Source of the DNA: Owenia fusiformis
Lineage: Eukaryota > Annelida > Polychaeta > Sabellida > Oweniidae
Direction of reading: 5' to 3'
Length of the DNA: 64,000 nt
Assembly (NCBI GenBank): GCA_903813345.2
Contig: CAIIXF020000012.1
Span: 11,452,932-11,516,931, forward strand
Part shown: piece after piece, positions 1-11,666 of the stretch
How the letters are laid out: every line of letters begins with the position of its first letter
Numbering within the stretch: position 1 is the first letter of the stretch
Translations under genes and position numbers: made by a program
Notes under the pieces: generated by a model
What the model was told of the DNA's origin: nothing
What the model saw: only the letters and a program-made list of their open reading frames with translations
The model's database searches: none

Positions 1-856
1 GATTTACCTACCTCTATTGGATCCCGACTAAGCATATCTGCCACATGCATGTCCTTACCTGGAACATATCTAGCAACTGCATTGAAACGCATCAGCCTGA
101 TCAACAATCTTTGACATCTAATCGGTACTCTGTCTAAGTCTTTGATATTAATCAATGGTACTAAGGGCTTGTGATCTGTCAAAACTTCAAAACGATCGAG
201 ACCAATGAGAAACCATTCAAAACGTTCAGTTGCCCACACCGACGCGAGACATTCTTTTTCTATCTGTGCGTACTTTTTCTCACTATCATTAAGACTTCTC
301 GAAGCGTAACAGACTGGCTTGAGGCCATCTGAATGTTCCTGAAACAAACACGCTCCCATACCATAACTACTACTGTCCGCACTCACAATTGTAGGTTTAT
401 TCGGATCATAGAATGCTAACACGGGCGCACGGGTGACCAATTCCTTAATTTTGTCAAAGGATTCCTGCTGGACCAACTCCCATGTGAAACTTACCTCTTT
501 CCGCAGTAGCGCATACAATGGGGCAGCTATCATAGCCATACCCGGGATAAACTTTGCAAGATAATTGGCTGTACCCAGAAATCTCCGTAATTCTGTGACA
601 TTTGTAGGTACAGTGAGCTTCAGTATAGCTTGCACATTGCTATCTGACGGACTAATTCCATCTTTCGTAACTGTATGTCCGAAGAAAGTAACACGCGACT
701 GACGGAATTTACATTTCTTCTTATTAAGCTTGATTCCTACCTTCTTGAGTGTCTGCATAACACGTTCCAAACGCTCGTCATGTTCAGCTTTGTCGTTGCC
801 ATGGACTATCAAATCATCTATGATATTTTCAACACCTTCATGGTTCTCCAAAATTC
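1..856 (-). pseudogene. RT palm (DD box), thumb and RNase H of the gypsy element, shifted frame
   Basis: On the minus strand a second frame is open from about 856 to the window edge. It begins with the RT catalytic box (IIDDLIVHG), continues through the thumb ([19 protein letters not shown]) and into a gypsy RNase H with the expected acidic residues ([31 protein letters not shown]), and ends in VADMLSRDP. It lies in a different frame from 863-2134. The join at about 855-866 is therefore an internal deletion that removed the block before the DD box and shifted the frame. This copy cannot make an active RT. Confidence 0.85.
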
Positions 857-862
857 CGGCAA

Positions 863-2134
863 TTATTTATATCGACCAAATGGGGTCATGAAAGTTGTTA
901 AATATGAACTTTCTTCATCTAACACTAATCCCCAAAAACTATTGGACGCATCTAGAGTTGTAAACACTGTAGAGCCCTGCATTTTGTGAAACAAATCCTC
1001 AGCAGAAGGCAACATGAATTTTTCATTTTTCACAGATTTATTCAAATTTCTGAGATCTACACATATTCTAGGTTCTGGATCTGACTTCTTCTCAACAACA
1101 ACCATAGGAGCACACCATTCTGTTGGCTTTGTTACTCTTGAAATGACACCCAAATTCTCAAGTTTTTTCAATTTATCTTGTACACGCGGCATCATAGGCA
1201 AACTTACCCTTCGCGAAATACTCACACTGTACGGCTGGGCATCATCCTTCAAATTTATCTTGACAGGGTCAGTTTTAATTTTACCAATCTCACCATACAT
1301 TTCAGATGATGTTTCAATTGACTGAACACGCCGAACCAATCCCATCCCGATGGCACATCCCCTGGATAAAAGACTCATGTCTGAGGTCATGTCAGCTACA
1401 TGTATATCTGTCTTAAAACGTTTGTTGTCTAAGTCAATTGTCCCAGAAAACTTACCAACACAGGCTACATTACCACCTGGACTTTCAAGTTGGACCTTGG
1501 AAGGTTTTAGGACAGGGGGCTTATCAAAAGACTCAAACACACATTGGGGCATAACAGTAACATCGGCACCTGTGTCCAGTTTGAACATGATTGGTTTACC
1601 ATTTACACTGAGTTCACTCACCCATGGTGGTTCCTTGTTGTTGATGTCAATCACACCGACCTCGTCAACACGAAAATCTTGTGTAGGCTCATCATCATGC
1701 TGGAATCTCGGCTTAGGAATATCACCAACCGGATACATATCGTCACAGACAATCTCGCCAATGAATGCCTGGTAATAATCGTCATCTTCATGTTGATCAC
1801 TATCACAATCAAGTATTTCATGAATGTTTTTGCGCTTATCCATTGACTTTTGGTAGCGTTTGTTGCAACAACGTTTGTAGTGGTTCATGCCACCACACTG
1901 TAAACATGTTTTACCATATGCACCACACTCCCTAGGCTTGTGTGTTAACGCACACTTCTTACACTTGAATGCAGCTGATTGTGATTGTCCCTTGGACTGT
2001 GTTGTTGACCTTTTCGACCTCCTAGACCTGGTGACGTCATCCAGATTCTGCGGGGTTTCCGACTTCAGATGCACGGGTGCGACGTGCTCTCTGATCCGCG
2101 CCATTTCAATCACCTTGGCAAATGTTAATTTGCT
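863..2134 (-). pseudogene. gag zinc knuckles, protease and N-terminal reverse transcriptase of the gypsy element
   Basis: The frame continues from gag after the TAG. Counting from an internal GTG at 2113, two zinc knuckles are visible near residues 51-63 (C-x2-C-x3-H-x4-C) and 70-83 (C-x2-C-x4-H-x4-C). An aspartic protease follows with the DTGA catalytic motif near residue 180. The RT fingers and palm run from about residue 290 and include the first catalytic aspartate in FTTLDASNSFW. The frame stops at 863-865 just after the FMTPFGRYK block. The family normally continues there into the segment before the YxDD box, so tens of bases are missing. Confidence 0.9.
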
Positions 2135-2701
2135 CTAGTCCATTATCTTTACCTTTTCTGATAAATCTTTATTGTTCATGCCGTTAACAAACTGGTGCAA
2201 AAGTTCACGTTCAGTATTATCAAAAGAGCATATGTCGGCTTGATCGTATAACTTACGTATGAAACTATCTACAGTCTCCTCAGACGACTGTTTCATGTGA
2301 TGAAATGTTTTCTGTTCTTCAATCACATTCACCTTTGGCGTGAAGTATCTGTCGAATTTATCCATTACAACCGTGAACGATTTCTTGTTCTCTGCTTCAG
2401 TGAACACAAATGTCTTATATATTGTCTCCGCTTTCGGTCCCATGCAATAAAGCAATGTATTTATCACTTGCGTATCGTCAATCAAATCAACACTAGCGAC
2501 GCCATTTTCCAATCCAACTTTCAAATTTGCAGCTGATTGAAAACGTTCGAATCTCGACCTCCAGTGTCTCCATTCTCTGGGTTGCGTAACATCAAACGCT
2601 TGCGGAGGCTCTAGCCGAAAGGCCATCACTGTTGTTAAGAGACAAATACTCCTAGTATCGTTGTAAATCCAATTTACAAACACATCTAGACACCATGTCA
2701 A
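2135..2701 (-). pseudogene. gag region of the gypsy element (N-terminal part)
   Basis: The open stretch holds a capsid-like protein. The likely true start is the internal Met at MAFRLEPPQAFD, about 25 codons in, because the residues before it look like leader sequence. The segment with WRHWRSRFERF and the later DSFIRKLYDQADIC resembles the retrotransposon gag domain of invertebrate gypsy elements. It ends at a TAG (2135-2137). The same frame continues without interruption through 2134-863, so the TAG is a nonsense change or a leaky stop inside one gag-pol frame, not a natural gene end. The first reading is likelier because the copy is also broken further on. Confidence 0.8.
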
Positions 2702-5053
2702 CTTTACATAACAATATTTGAGTTCTAAACTGATTATTTATTCATGACGTAATCCAATGTATGAATTACACTGTACGAAATGATAACACAGTACATCAAC
2801 TTGTTCCCGGGAACACTCTCACCTGTATGGAGCATTTACATATATATCAATAATATGACAACAAATGTAATGTAAATCCAGATTTTCTCAAGAGCTCTCG
2901 GCTTATAATATAAGCTAAAACGTTTCAGGACCCTAGATTTATATGTCTTTACGATGGAACAAATTCACAAGAACTCGTGTATTTGAAAAAACTAAACTCA
3001 GTAGGCAAGTAAGAAACTGGATATTGTATCTCTGGAGAATGAAAAATGGGAATTTGGAGTGATAAGAATAAATTCAAGTAGCATGTCTTATCATGTCTTA
3101 TATACACTTTATCCCACCTCCATCCAATATTAATTTATTTCGATTATTTTTTGTATAACGCATGGAAATTAACTTTAAAAAGTAAGCAATGTCATTAGTA
3201 TTGTGATAATAACGTCCCTTATACCTATTTATTACAGGTCGTGTAGACCATTGTTGCCCGATCTATAGGAAAAACTTTTGCACGTTGTTGATGATGCACC
3301 TTTTTTAATAGATCTCATACCTAAGAAGGGTATCAGTTCAAAAAAATACTAGATGGCCTAACATATTTTGCCATGCACTGCGCCTATTCATTTGGCAATT
3401 CAGTTGTAAATTTTATCTTGAAAAAATAAATCTTCCAAATTTTTTGAGTTTTCTGCAGAAATCGCCTAATCCCCGTCCATCCATTTTGTACGATCACCGG
3501 GTGTGTAATTGGTTATATTTCAAGCCAGGGTTGTTGAAAATTATTCTATTATATATCATTTTATTGCGAATTAAATTAAATCTTTAAAATGATATATCAT
3601 TGTTGGTGTTTCTGTTAAAAGATAATATTGGCTAGGGGTGTTTTTGGCCCACCCTGTATATTATAAGATATTGTGTAACCATGTATGATATATTGTAATA
3701 AAAGTGATACATAGTATACTCGCCTATTTTATTATCATTGTATTTTATACTTAAAGGGTCAGTATCTGTATTTCTGATTCTTTTCATTCCTGACATTATT
3801 TAAAGAATTAGCTAGACCCACTCTTTCTGTTCTGTAAATATCAATACTTCAATTTTTTTCTTGTGTTTGTAGAATGGGAAATAATCGCCTATTGACATTA
3901 CTATGAGATAAATAATCGGACGGTAAAAATGCTACATATTCTGAATAAATTGTGCTACTTTAAATCCATAGGGTGTGTATATTTGAAATTTATTAAATAA
4001 TAAATATACACGTATTGTATACTTTCAAGATAACACGTTGATATTAATAGGAGCACCAAAGGTTTTCTCTATCAACATGGAAATAAAAGCAGCTCGTATG
4101 ATGTACATGTACAGTACTGATTGTATAATCTAGAAAATGTAAATATTATGTCCATATGTTACATGTATATGTAATAAAGAAAATATCATTGAAACTATTA
4201 ACTTGTATTGTGCTTTAATTGCATGACTCACATTACGAGATAGCTTTATCAATTTATTGGTGATTTAGTTTTAGCAATTGAGCCAGGCCACAGGAAAAGG
4301 GGTCTTATCACAAATATTTTCAATATTCTGATTTTTTGTTTATCTTAAAAAGCACAAGAAGACCTTTCAAATGAGCCATGGCTTGTGTTTTAACAATTTT
4401 CCCTTGCATAATACTATATGGACCAAAAAGTCGGATTTGAATTTAGCATATTTTCATCTTAAGCTTGGGCACATTTTTGGCTCTGTAGCACAATTTTAAT
4501 TTTTCTGATAAGACCGGTTTTCCTATGGCCAGGCTCAATTATTGATAAGAATCAGTCATAGTAAAGAAAAAGAATTCCCAATATAATTCTGGTTAACACA
4601 CAAAGAACAACATCACACACCTACCTTTAAAATGTTATTGTAACAATTCACGATTAATAAGATATTCTATTCATAGTGACCATTATATATGATATGAAAC
4701 TGCCTTTTATAAAAACATATGGAAGTCGGAACCTGAAATTACTTATATAAAAATAGAAATAACAACCAGTGGTGAAGCCGTAATATGACGTAACGTTACG
4801 CATAACATAATGAAGTAAAAATATAAAACTCTACCAGAATAACAGGAGCCACCTTTTTAATAAAATAAATCCAACCACAAAAACTAACATGGACATCTAT
4901 CGAGTGTATTCGAAAAAATAAGTCAACTCAGAATACTTGGGTCAGGTCAGAATACTTCGGCAAGAGTCAGAATAGATGGGTAGCCAAGAATACTTGGGCT
5001 TTGACACACGTCCTTTTCGTAGGGTAACTTTTAGTATAGAAAAAGCGTATGTA
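2702..5053. other. AT-rich non-coding stretch
   Basis: No coding potential on either strand. The left end should contain the gypsy LTR and its flank. A mariner-like terminus (ggcccaccctgtat, about 3647-3660) is present without a convincing partner, so it is probably a remnant. The one paired structure is the element at 4276-4540. Confidence 0.6.
4276..4540. mobile_element. Small inverted-repeat element (MITE-like)
   Basis: The left end (from aattgagccaggccacagg) is matched in reverse complement by the right end (aattgagcctggccatagg) over roughly 37 bp with a few mismatches, including a shared gtcttatca block. There is no ORF between them. The length (265 bp) and paired ends fit a non-autonomous DNA element. 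Class and target duplication are not clear. Confidence 0.65.
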
Positions 5054-5914
5054 CACTCCCCTCCATAAGTTTGGCAACCTAAGCTCCCCCATTGAATATA
5101 CGTGTTAAAGCCTCTTTACTTTTGAATTTTTATTTACTTAACCTGCTATGAAAATACTTATACTATTGATGGAAACGTAATTTGACTTTACTTCCAATTA
5201 CTCCAAATTTTCTCATTTTTTCCTCCATTACAATAAGTCGAAAATTGATGGTAGATTTGATAAATTTTGAAAATCGACATTCCCATGTTAACCAATGGGA
5301 AATGGTAGGTTTGCCGCAAGTCATGTGACAGTATATCCATCCATCCGAGTCCTTGCAAAAATACGAGTTAGACAGGCAATTGAATTTGCTAACTTTATTT
5401 AACAAAAAATTGGTTCAACAAAGTTATAGGGTTTTAAAGTCAAAATTGTTTTTCAAAAAACCTCTCCCATTGAAATAACACAGGAGACGAAAAAATATTT
5501 TCAAAAATGACTTTGAAGCTCTGTAACTTTAGTATTCATCAAATAAACTAAATACTTAGCGTACAAAAAAGTTAGACAATTCAATTTTCTATGCAAAAAT
5601 ATTTTTTTGCTGAATCTTTTACTGAAAAGATATCCCAATTTCTGATATGCCCCGAACCCTCCATTTCCAATTGGATTACAAGGGAATGACGATTTTCAAA
5701 AATTCATCAAATTTATCATCAATTTTCGGCCTATTGTAATTGAGGAAAAAAATTGCGAAAATTTGGAGGTATTGGAAATAAAGTCAAGTTACGTTTCCAT
5801 TAATATTATAAGTTATTTCATCGCCGGTTAAGTAAATAAAAATTCAAACGTAAAGAGGCTTTAACACGTAGTTCAATGGGGGAGCTAAAGTTGCTAAACG
5901 TATGGAGGGGAGTT
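5054..5914. mobile_element. Foldback element with long inverted arms
   Basis: The left arm (about 5054-5320) and right arm (about 5640-5914) are reverse complements at perhaps 80% by eye over some 265 bp. Shared blocks include ctcccctccata, gtgttaaagcctcttta and atggaaacgtaa. The outer end (ctccataagtttggcaac) recurs at about 51436-51453, so this is a dispersed family. Short open frames inside the arms are not genes. Confidence 0.8.
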
Positions 5915-7077
5915 GTTTGTTACTTTTTGACAAGTATTATCTTGGCAACTGATTAAAAAATTCAGTGGAAACTTGCACAAAGTAGCCTAAGAGTATCACT
6001 AGCAAGTTGTAAAAATATAAAAAGATCAAGTAAATATTCTGTGACTACAAAGAAATTCAAAATAACATGTCAAAAAAGTGTCTCATTTTTGGGACACCCG
6101 ATATAGTGTAGGGTGTTGTATTTGATGGTCAATAAATTTAATTTTTTTTTAAAATGACGGAAAATTCAAATATTCAAAAATTAAAATACTAATAACATTT
6201 TTTCAAAAGTCAATTTTTCAGAAAATTTCCAATACACCTTTTTAAGTCATGACAAATTATATTAAGATGGTTAAACAGTATTTTCAAACTCTGGCCGGAG
6301 CCTTTAAGGTTTTTAGTCTTTTATCTTTTGCGTTTGTGCTTAGATATCTTTATACATTGCAATTGCATATTTTGTATCATCATGTTCAACCATGTTTTTA
6401 TATTGTTTTAATGATTATGGTAATGTAAGGTGTGATTGTAAGAATATATCTAACTCGAAAATGTAATAAGAAAAATACAAACTTTATTGAAACCACCCCT
6501 TTTACACAGGTTTTGAAGGAAAGAGAATGGAACGGGATAGAATTGTTCAATGCAAGACTAGATACAATCAGAAATAGTTTTATTTTATTGAATCGTATTT
6601 CTTTTTCCATTCTTTTGCTTATGGATCTCTGTTTTATGGCGAGGTCATGTATTCAAAACGATCAAAATATAATAACATATTTTAGAGAAATCACTAATTT
6701 CTGTTTATTTACACCTTTGAGGAATGATAAGCAGCCCACAATGCACGGAGTCCAGGGCTTCAACCCCGCCCATCGTCTTTCTTGAAAATTGGCCCGCTAC
6801 CGCAAGCAGTACATCGCATTCCATATAGCATCGCCTTATCTATTTGAGCTTTTTCTTTAGGAATGTCCATCGGTGTAGGCTACAGTTAAACCTGTATGGA
6901 TTGTGTATTTTATTTTAAAATTGTATTATAAATTCTAGTAAGCATGTATGTTAAATCAGTACTTTAAACTACTAGACTAAATGTTGAGTCTGTTGAAACA
7001 ATGTCCAATCAAGATTTGTAAATATCATTTTAATTGATATTGCTAGTAAGAAGAAAATGATGTGTTTTCATAGTCGG
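5915..7077. other. AT-rich non-coding stretch
   Basis: No recognisable gene, RNA or paired repeat was found. Short open frames at 6398-6785 have no domain-like features and overlap each other on opposite strands. Confidence 0.5.
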
Positions 7078-7235
7078 TTCTCTCATCTGTCAGTTCTTGA
7101 GAGGGGGGGGGTCAGAATAATCTGCCTAAAAAGAATGTCCCACATCCGGGCTTTTTCTCTAATCTGTCAGTTCTTGAGAGGGGGGGGGGGGGTCAGAATA
7201 ATCTGCCTAAAAAGAATGTCCCACATCCGGGCTTT
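7078..7235. repeat. Two-copy tandem duplication with G tracts
   Basis: Units 7078-7154 and 7155-7235 are nearly identical apart from one base near the start and the length of a G run (9 versus 13). The right unit contains the last codons and stop of the calcium-binding protein gene. The left unit is a downstream copy of that gene end. Confidence 0.9.
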
Positions 7236-7786
7236 TGGCCAACCCAGAAGTCACGAAATGCTTTCATGAACTCCTCTTTGTCGATATCCCCGCTGTCATT
7301 CTTATCAATGGATTCAAATGCATTCAGGGAGAACTCCTCTGGAATTCCGAACAATATAAAGAATTCGCTAAATTCATCGACTGATAACTCTTTGTCTCTA
7401 TCCGTATCGATTAACTGGTATATAGATGCGGATATATAATCCAGAACCTTTGTGAAAACTTCAATATTTTCTGGTTTTAAATTCACTGCGGCGTTGCGGG
7501 TGAATTCGGTCAAGGTCACTTTCCGATTATTGCTGATATCGCCCCCTCTGGTGGCTACTTCTCCCCATAGAATTTGGATAAAGATGCGATCAACCATGTC
7601 GTATGCTTGTTGATGCAGTCCATGATATTTTGCCTTAATAAAATTGATTAACTGTTCGTAGTGCGATTTTGTGATGTAGCCAGTGTGTGCAATGTCAACA
7701 CAATCAAAATAAGTTTTCATCTTCTGTCGCCATAGTAAAGTTGTTGTTGCCTTGACAACTTCATCGGTCTGGTTTTGTTCATCCAT
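7193..7786 (-). CDS. Sarcoplasmic calcium-binding protein (SCP) family, four EF-hands
   Basis: A 197-aa cytosolic calcium buffer of the invertebrate SCP/calexcitin type, which binds Ca2+ (and Mg2+) in muscle and neurons. EF loops lie at about residues 31-42 (degenerate, His at position 12), 83-94 (usable acidic/Asn ligands, Glu at 12), 127-138 (DTDRDKELSVDE) and 161-172 (DKNDSGDIDKEE). The last two are canonical. Total length and the closing aromatic/Gly tail (FFLGRLF) match the family. The ATG is preceded in sense orientation by ctaatttcag, a good 3' splice site, so an untranslated first exon probably lies to the right, across the LINE insertion. There is no intron in the coding region. The stop falls immediately before a run of C (sense) inside the tandem duplication at 7078-7235. 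Confidence 0.85.
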   Translation of the reverse strand: MDEQNQTDEVVKATTTLLWRQKMKTYFDCVDIAHTGYITKSHYEQLINFIKAKYHGLHQQAYDMVDRIFIQILWGEVATRGGDISNNRKVTLTEFTRNAAVNLKPENIEVFTKVLDYISASIYQLIDTDRDKELSVDEFSEFFILFGIPEEFSLNAFESIDKNDSGDIDKEEFMKAFRDFWVGQKPGCGTFFLGRLF

Positions 7787-7849
7787 TTCTGAAATTAGAA
7801 AATAAACTACAGGTATGGTGTTCCCTGTTCTACAAAATAATTAAATAAT

Positions 7850-8665
7850 TGTTTTTGTCTGTTTGTTTGTTTGTTTGTTTGTAAGTGTTTAGTTTAATTT
7901 TTTTTTATAAAGTTGGAGTTTGAAGTTTTTGTTATATTCCATGTCATGTTCAAGGAAATCTGATGGTTTCATTCCAGATATTAAAAACATTTTGAGTAAA
8001 TACCCGTATTTATTGGAAGACTTTGAAAGTACCAAAAAGTCAAAAGTCAAAAAGTACCCAAAGATAAGTATATGGAAATTTAGAATTAAATGTAACATCC
8101 AAAAGTCGACAAATCAGTTGTATCAAAGTCAGGTTCACGAAGATTTTCGGCTCAAAAGATTTGCAAATATCCACAAAAATTTAGAACCGAGTATACATTA
8201 TGTGCTAGGAAAACAATACCCAGCTTTATTGTGGCCTTTGGCAAGTCTTCTTCAACTTGCACTAATTGAAGATCACCTAGTCACTGTTAAATGTACATTA
8301 TGCCAGGGTGAATACAGAGATGTCACAAAACATGCCCTTTTGGAATGTTCAGGACTAATGATGGAACGAGATCGTCTTTTTGATAATATTACGAATGCAT
8401 TTGACGTGAGCTCATCCTGTCAATTATTGAATGGAGATGAAGAAGTTTTAGTTGAAACTCTCCTAGGTTCAAATACTGACATTCAGTTAAATGAAAATAT
8501 ATGTGAACAAATAATCATCTTGGTGGCAAAGTATGCATGCGGTAAAACATAGTCAAATTACTAATGTAAATATATTTGTTTTGTAAATAATTGTTTGTAA
8601 ATAACTGCTTGTATGATTATTTAAAAAAAAAAACTCTTCTTCGAGAAGGAAATAAAGATAAACAA
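7850..8665 (+). mobile_element. 5'-truncated non-LTR retrotransposon (LINE) 3' end
   Basis: It contains the C-terminal LINE ORF (7920-8552) followed by a short 3' UTR and an (aaac)n tail preceded by aataaag, as in CR1/L2-like elements with microsatellite-type tails. The left boundary is flanked by (tttg)n near 7855-7885. It lies head-to-head with the SCP gene, probably within that gene's 5' untranslated intron. Confidence 0.75.
7920..8552 (+). pseudogene. C-terminal fragment of LINE reverse transcriptase polyprotein
   Basis: The 210 residues resemble the region after the RT thumb in many non-LTR elements: basic residues, then a zinc-knuckle-like C-x2-C-x9-H-x4-C (CTLCQGEYRDVTKHALLEC), then a short acidic tail. 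No RT catalytic motif is present, so the insertion lost its 5' part. The Met at 7920 is simply the first in the open frame. The same Cys/His pattern occurs in the unrelated fragment at 48259-48951. Confidence 0.7.
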
Positions 8666-9492
8666 ACAAACAAACACTTTGAATAGCATGTACATCAATA
8701 TTAGCTGTCCTTAGACCGTTTAAATTGAAAAGTTCAACCGATGTTTTTAAAATTCCACTTGATTGGACAAAAAATGGAATCCTGAATATGTTTACACAAA
8801 TATAATTATATTATATTTATAATTTAGTAAAAGTACAGTATTAAGTATTATTAATAGAACCCACTCCCTTTAACCAATCAGATACAAATGAACATACGAA
8901 ATAAAACAGAAATAAATCGTTGTTTAATTGATGCAAGTAATGCTTTGTAAGTTAACGACAAATCAACAAAATAATAATATTAGTTGTTAATTTTCGATAA
9001 ATATTTACCCACCTCTGTGTAGTAGTTGTAGTACCTCAATATTAGTGTCATTGAGCGAATACTTCGCTTTTCGTTACAGTCTTGTTAGTATACCCAATGA
9101 TACACGAATGTATTGAAAGATATATTAAGCGCATAGTCATATGGAGCTAAAGCCATGTGAGTGTGACGGCAATTGAACACGATGCACATTGATCTTACCA
9201 ACGTTAAACAACATCTACATGTATGTTCACTACCCTTGACCCGTACTAATGTTTTTTGATTGATTTGTTTTTGAAATAATCATATGTCCCTTTCAAAAAT
9301 GTTCGATGTATCACAATTTTGTCATTTGTTGTTAAAATGGTGTATTTCCATAAAAAGTTGTTTTATCCCACGTCCAACGACTTTTTCACACAAAAACACA
9401 TGCTGTTATCACCTCTATGCACACATTAAGCCTATCATTTGTGTATTAATCCTTGCAAACATACACCATACTGACCATCCTTTTAGTATATA
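8666..9492. other. AT-rich non-coding stretch
   Basis: No gene, RNA or repeat structure recognised. Confidence 0.5.
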
Positions 9493-9858
9493 CAGGGTGG
9501 GTCAAAAAGTAGTGCATTTTTATATATTCCATACCAAAGGATAGATACAATAAATTAATTGCAAAGTAAATGCTATAGGTATTTCATGCTATTCGAATAA
9601 ATTTGAACATCTTCCTTTACATTTCAAAATTGAGATTTCTGCCATTATCCGCTAGGGAAAACTGTTTTTAACACCCATTCATAACATTGAAATCTGGCTG
9701 CGAACCGATTCGCCAGCAAGTCCACGGTGCACAAATCTCCATTATATCAAAAATAATTAATCATTTTGATTGTGCTATCAATCTATTAGATATCGTAATA
9801 CTGTTTTTGCACTAAAGAGAGACTCGATATAAAGTGTACTACTTTTTGACCCACCCAG
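9493..9858. mobile_element. Tc1/mariner-type MITE, 366 bp
   Basis: It starts cagggtgggtcaaaaagta and ends with the near-exact reverse complement (tactttttgacccacccag), flanked by TA on both sides (9491-9492, 9859-9860). There is no transposase ORF. TA duplication plus CAGGGTGG-type ends are typical of mariner-derived MITEs. Confidence 0.9.
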
Positions 9859-9860
9859 TA

Positions 9861-10772
9861 CTGTAAAATGATAATTAAATATTAACCTCATACCATATAA
9901 ATAATTAAAATGATTATAAATGTAATTATTTCTATACTCTTTCGGATGCCAGTAATATCAATTTGTCATAATTTGGGCCTGCTTTCACATTATTTTGCAG
10001 TTTGTTCAGGTTATAATCAACCTTAAGAAACAATAATTGTCACTGCAATCGAACAGCTTGTGTTATTCATATTGTATTATTGTATTTTGGAGTGAGTCCA
10101 AAATGCTGGACAGCTCATGTTATAATTGTAATTTGTAATTTTGATTTCACTGTACATATTATCTGATTGGTCAAGTATTGAACGTATTACTCAACTCAGG
10201 TATTTCCACTAAGTATAAATGTTATTGAAAGCTGTTGTTCCACATCATTTCAACAACTGGTGATCGTAGTTTGGAAAGGGTCTAAACAAACCCGAACCCA
10301 GCAGCCCTGTGAGGTGTTTATGTGTTGTGTTGTTGCCTATGTGCTTATACAGAGACTGATTGAGATGCTTTTGATATCAACGTTATCGTGATGTTCTTAG
10401 TGTGACTTAGAAGACATATATCTGAGACAATGCATGTGTATTATTCAGCGTAGTGGGACTCTCACAGTACATGCAGTGGAAGCCATGCAGTGACTACATG
10501 ACATCAACATAGTGCGGTGATGTTATAGTGTCACTCTGTATTCTATATGACACTGGTATTTCAATAGAGTAAAATCTAAACAATTAAAGTATTGAACCTA
10601 AAATAGAGACTCTTGAGTATATCAAGATAATGATCATAAATACCTTATATTTTTTATATTATTCTTAATTAAATATAATATATTATATTACTAAACCCAA
10701 AGCTTTATGTAACTACATTGACCGACTTCATAGAACGTTACACAATTAAATATCAGACAATGGATCCTTCTT
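9861..10772. other. Non-coding; possible short solo-LTR remnant
   Basis: The stretch 10118-10255 begins tgttataatt and ends catttcaaca, and is followed by actggtgatc, which resembles an LTR end next to a TGG primer-binding start. It contains a TATA-like tataaatg. No flanking duplication and no gag follow, so the LTR reading is weak. Nothing else was recognised. Confidence 0.3.
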
Positions 10773-11666
10773 GATACGACGTCAGATACTGTACATCGCG
10801 GCATTTTACTGCATTTTTAATACGTACTTACTTTTAAAACCGCAATATCTCGACAGCAAAATCATATTTTTCTACAATTTTTCGTCTTATGTTGAACACG
10901 TATGTCCATGAAATATTTTGCCTATCAGAATTCCAAATAACTGATTTGGGACTTTTTAAATGAGAATCACGCAAGCCGTATTATGCGACTTTCTATGCTA
11001 AAACCGGGTGTCGACTGTAACATTTTGAAGAAAAGTGATTTTAATTTTAAACGAAAAATGAAGATAACTTTTTCATTTCCCAACGGATCTTTCTCAAATT
11101 TTCACAATATTTAAATTCACCATTTTGGAAAAGACAAACAGATTCTGTGCGATGACGTCATAATATAACAATGCTAACTTAACGCTTATATTTATGCAAA
11201 AAAAGTGTCGACAGGCAGAATTTCGTACCAACAAGATATATATTTTGATCAATTAAACATTAAATCGTTTGAAAGGTGAATTATTCTTTTTTGATTCCTG
11301 AAAGGCATATCATATTCTATATTTTTATCAAAAAACTATATCATTTCGATTAAAATTCAGTCTGTAAGAAGTATAAATTGAAAGAAATATGAAGTGAAGC
11401 CATGTGAAAAATTCACAAAATTACGTTTCATTTTTTGAGTTCAAATATTTCTAATTAAGGGATAAACATTCAAAACTTTCCAATGTTTCAGCATGTTCTT
11501 TTAAATATACCCCTTACTACATACAATTAATTTCATTTAATTTGAACCAGTATATATTGAGATAGACATCGTTTTATCACCGCAACCCCAAGTGAAGCCT
11601 TTACAAAATAAGACGTTACGCCGTTAGCGTATTATATGTTCTCCTTTATTATTCATTGCTTTAAAT

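Larger units (their letters stand above)
1..2701 (-). mobile_element. Ty3/gypsy-type LTR retrotransposon, 3' part cut by window edge
   Basis: Reading leftwards the segment encodes gag, tandem zinc knuckles, aspartic protease, reverse transcriptase and RNase H in the Ty3/gypsy order (PR-RT-RH). No integrase is visible, because the element runs off the window at base 1. Upstream of gag, the minus strand reads gttgaca then tggtgtctag, which resembles an LTR end followed by a TGG primer-binding start, so the 5' LTR should begin near 2697 and extend rightwards. I could not find its other end. The copy is dead: an in-frame TAG in gag and a deletion/frame change in RT. Confidence 0.9.

Noticed and set aside
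3640-3662. Mariner-like terminus ggcccaccctgtat
   Set aside because: No partner end at a reasonable distance; at most a remnant.
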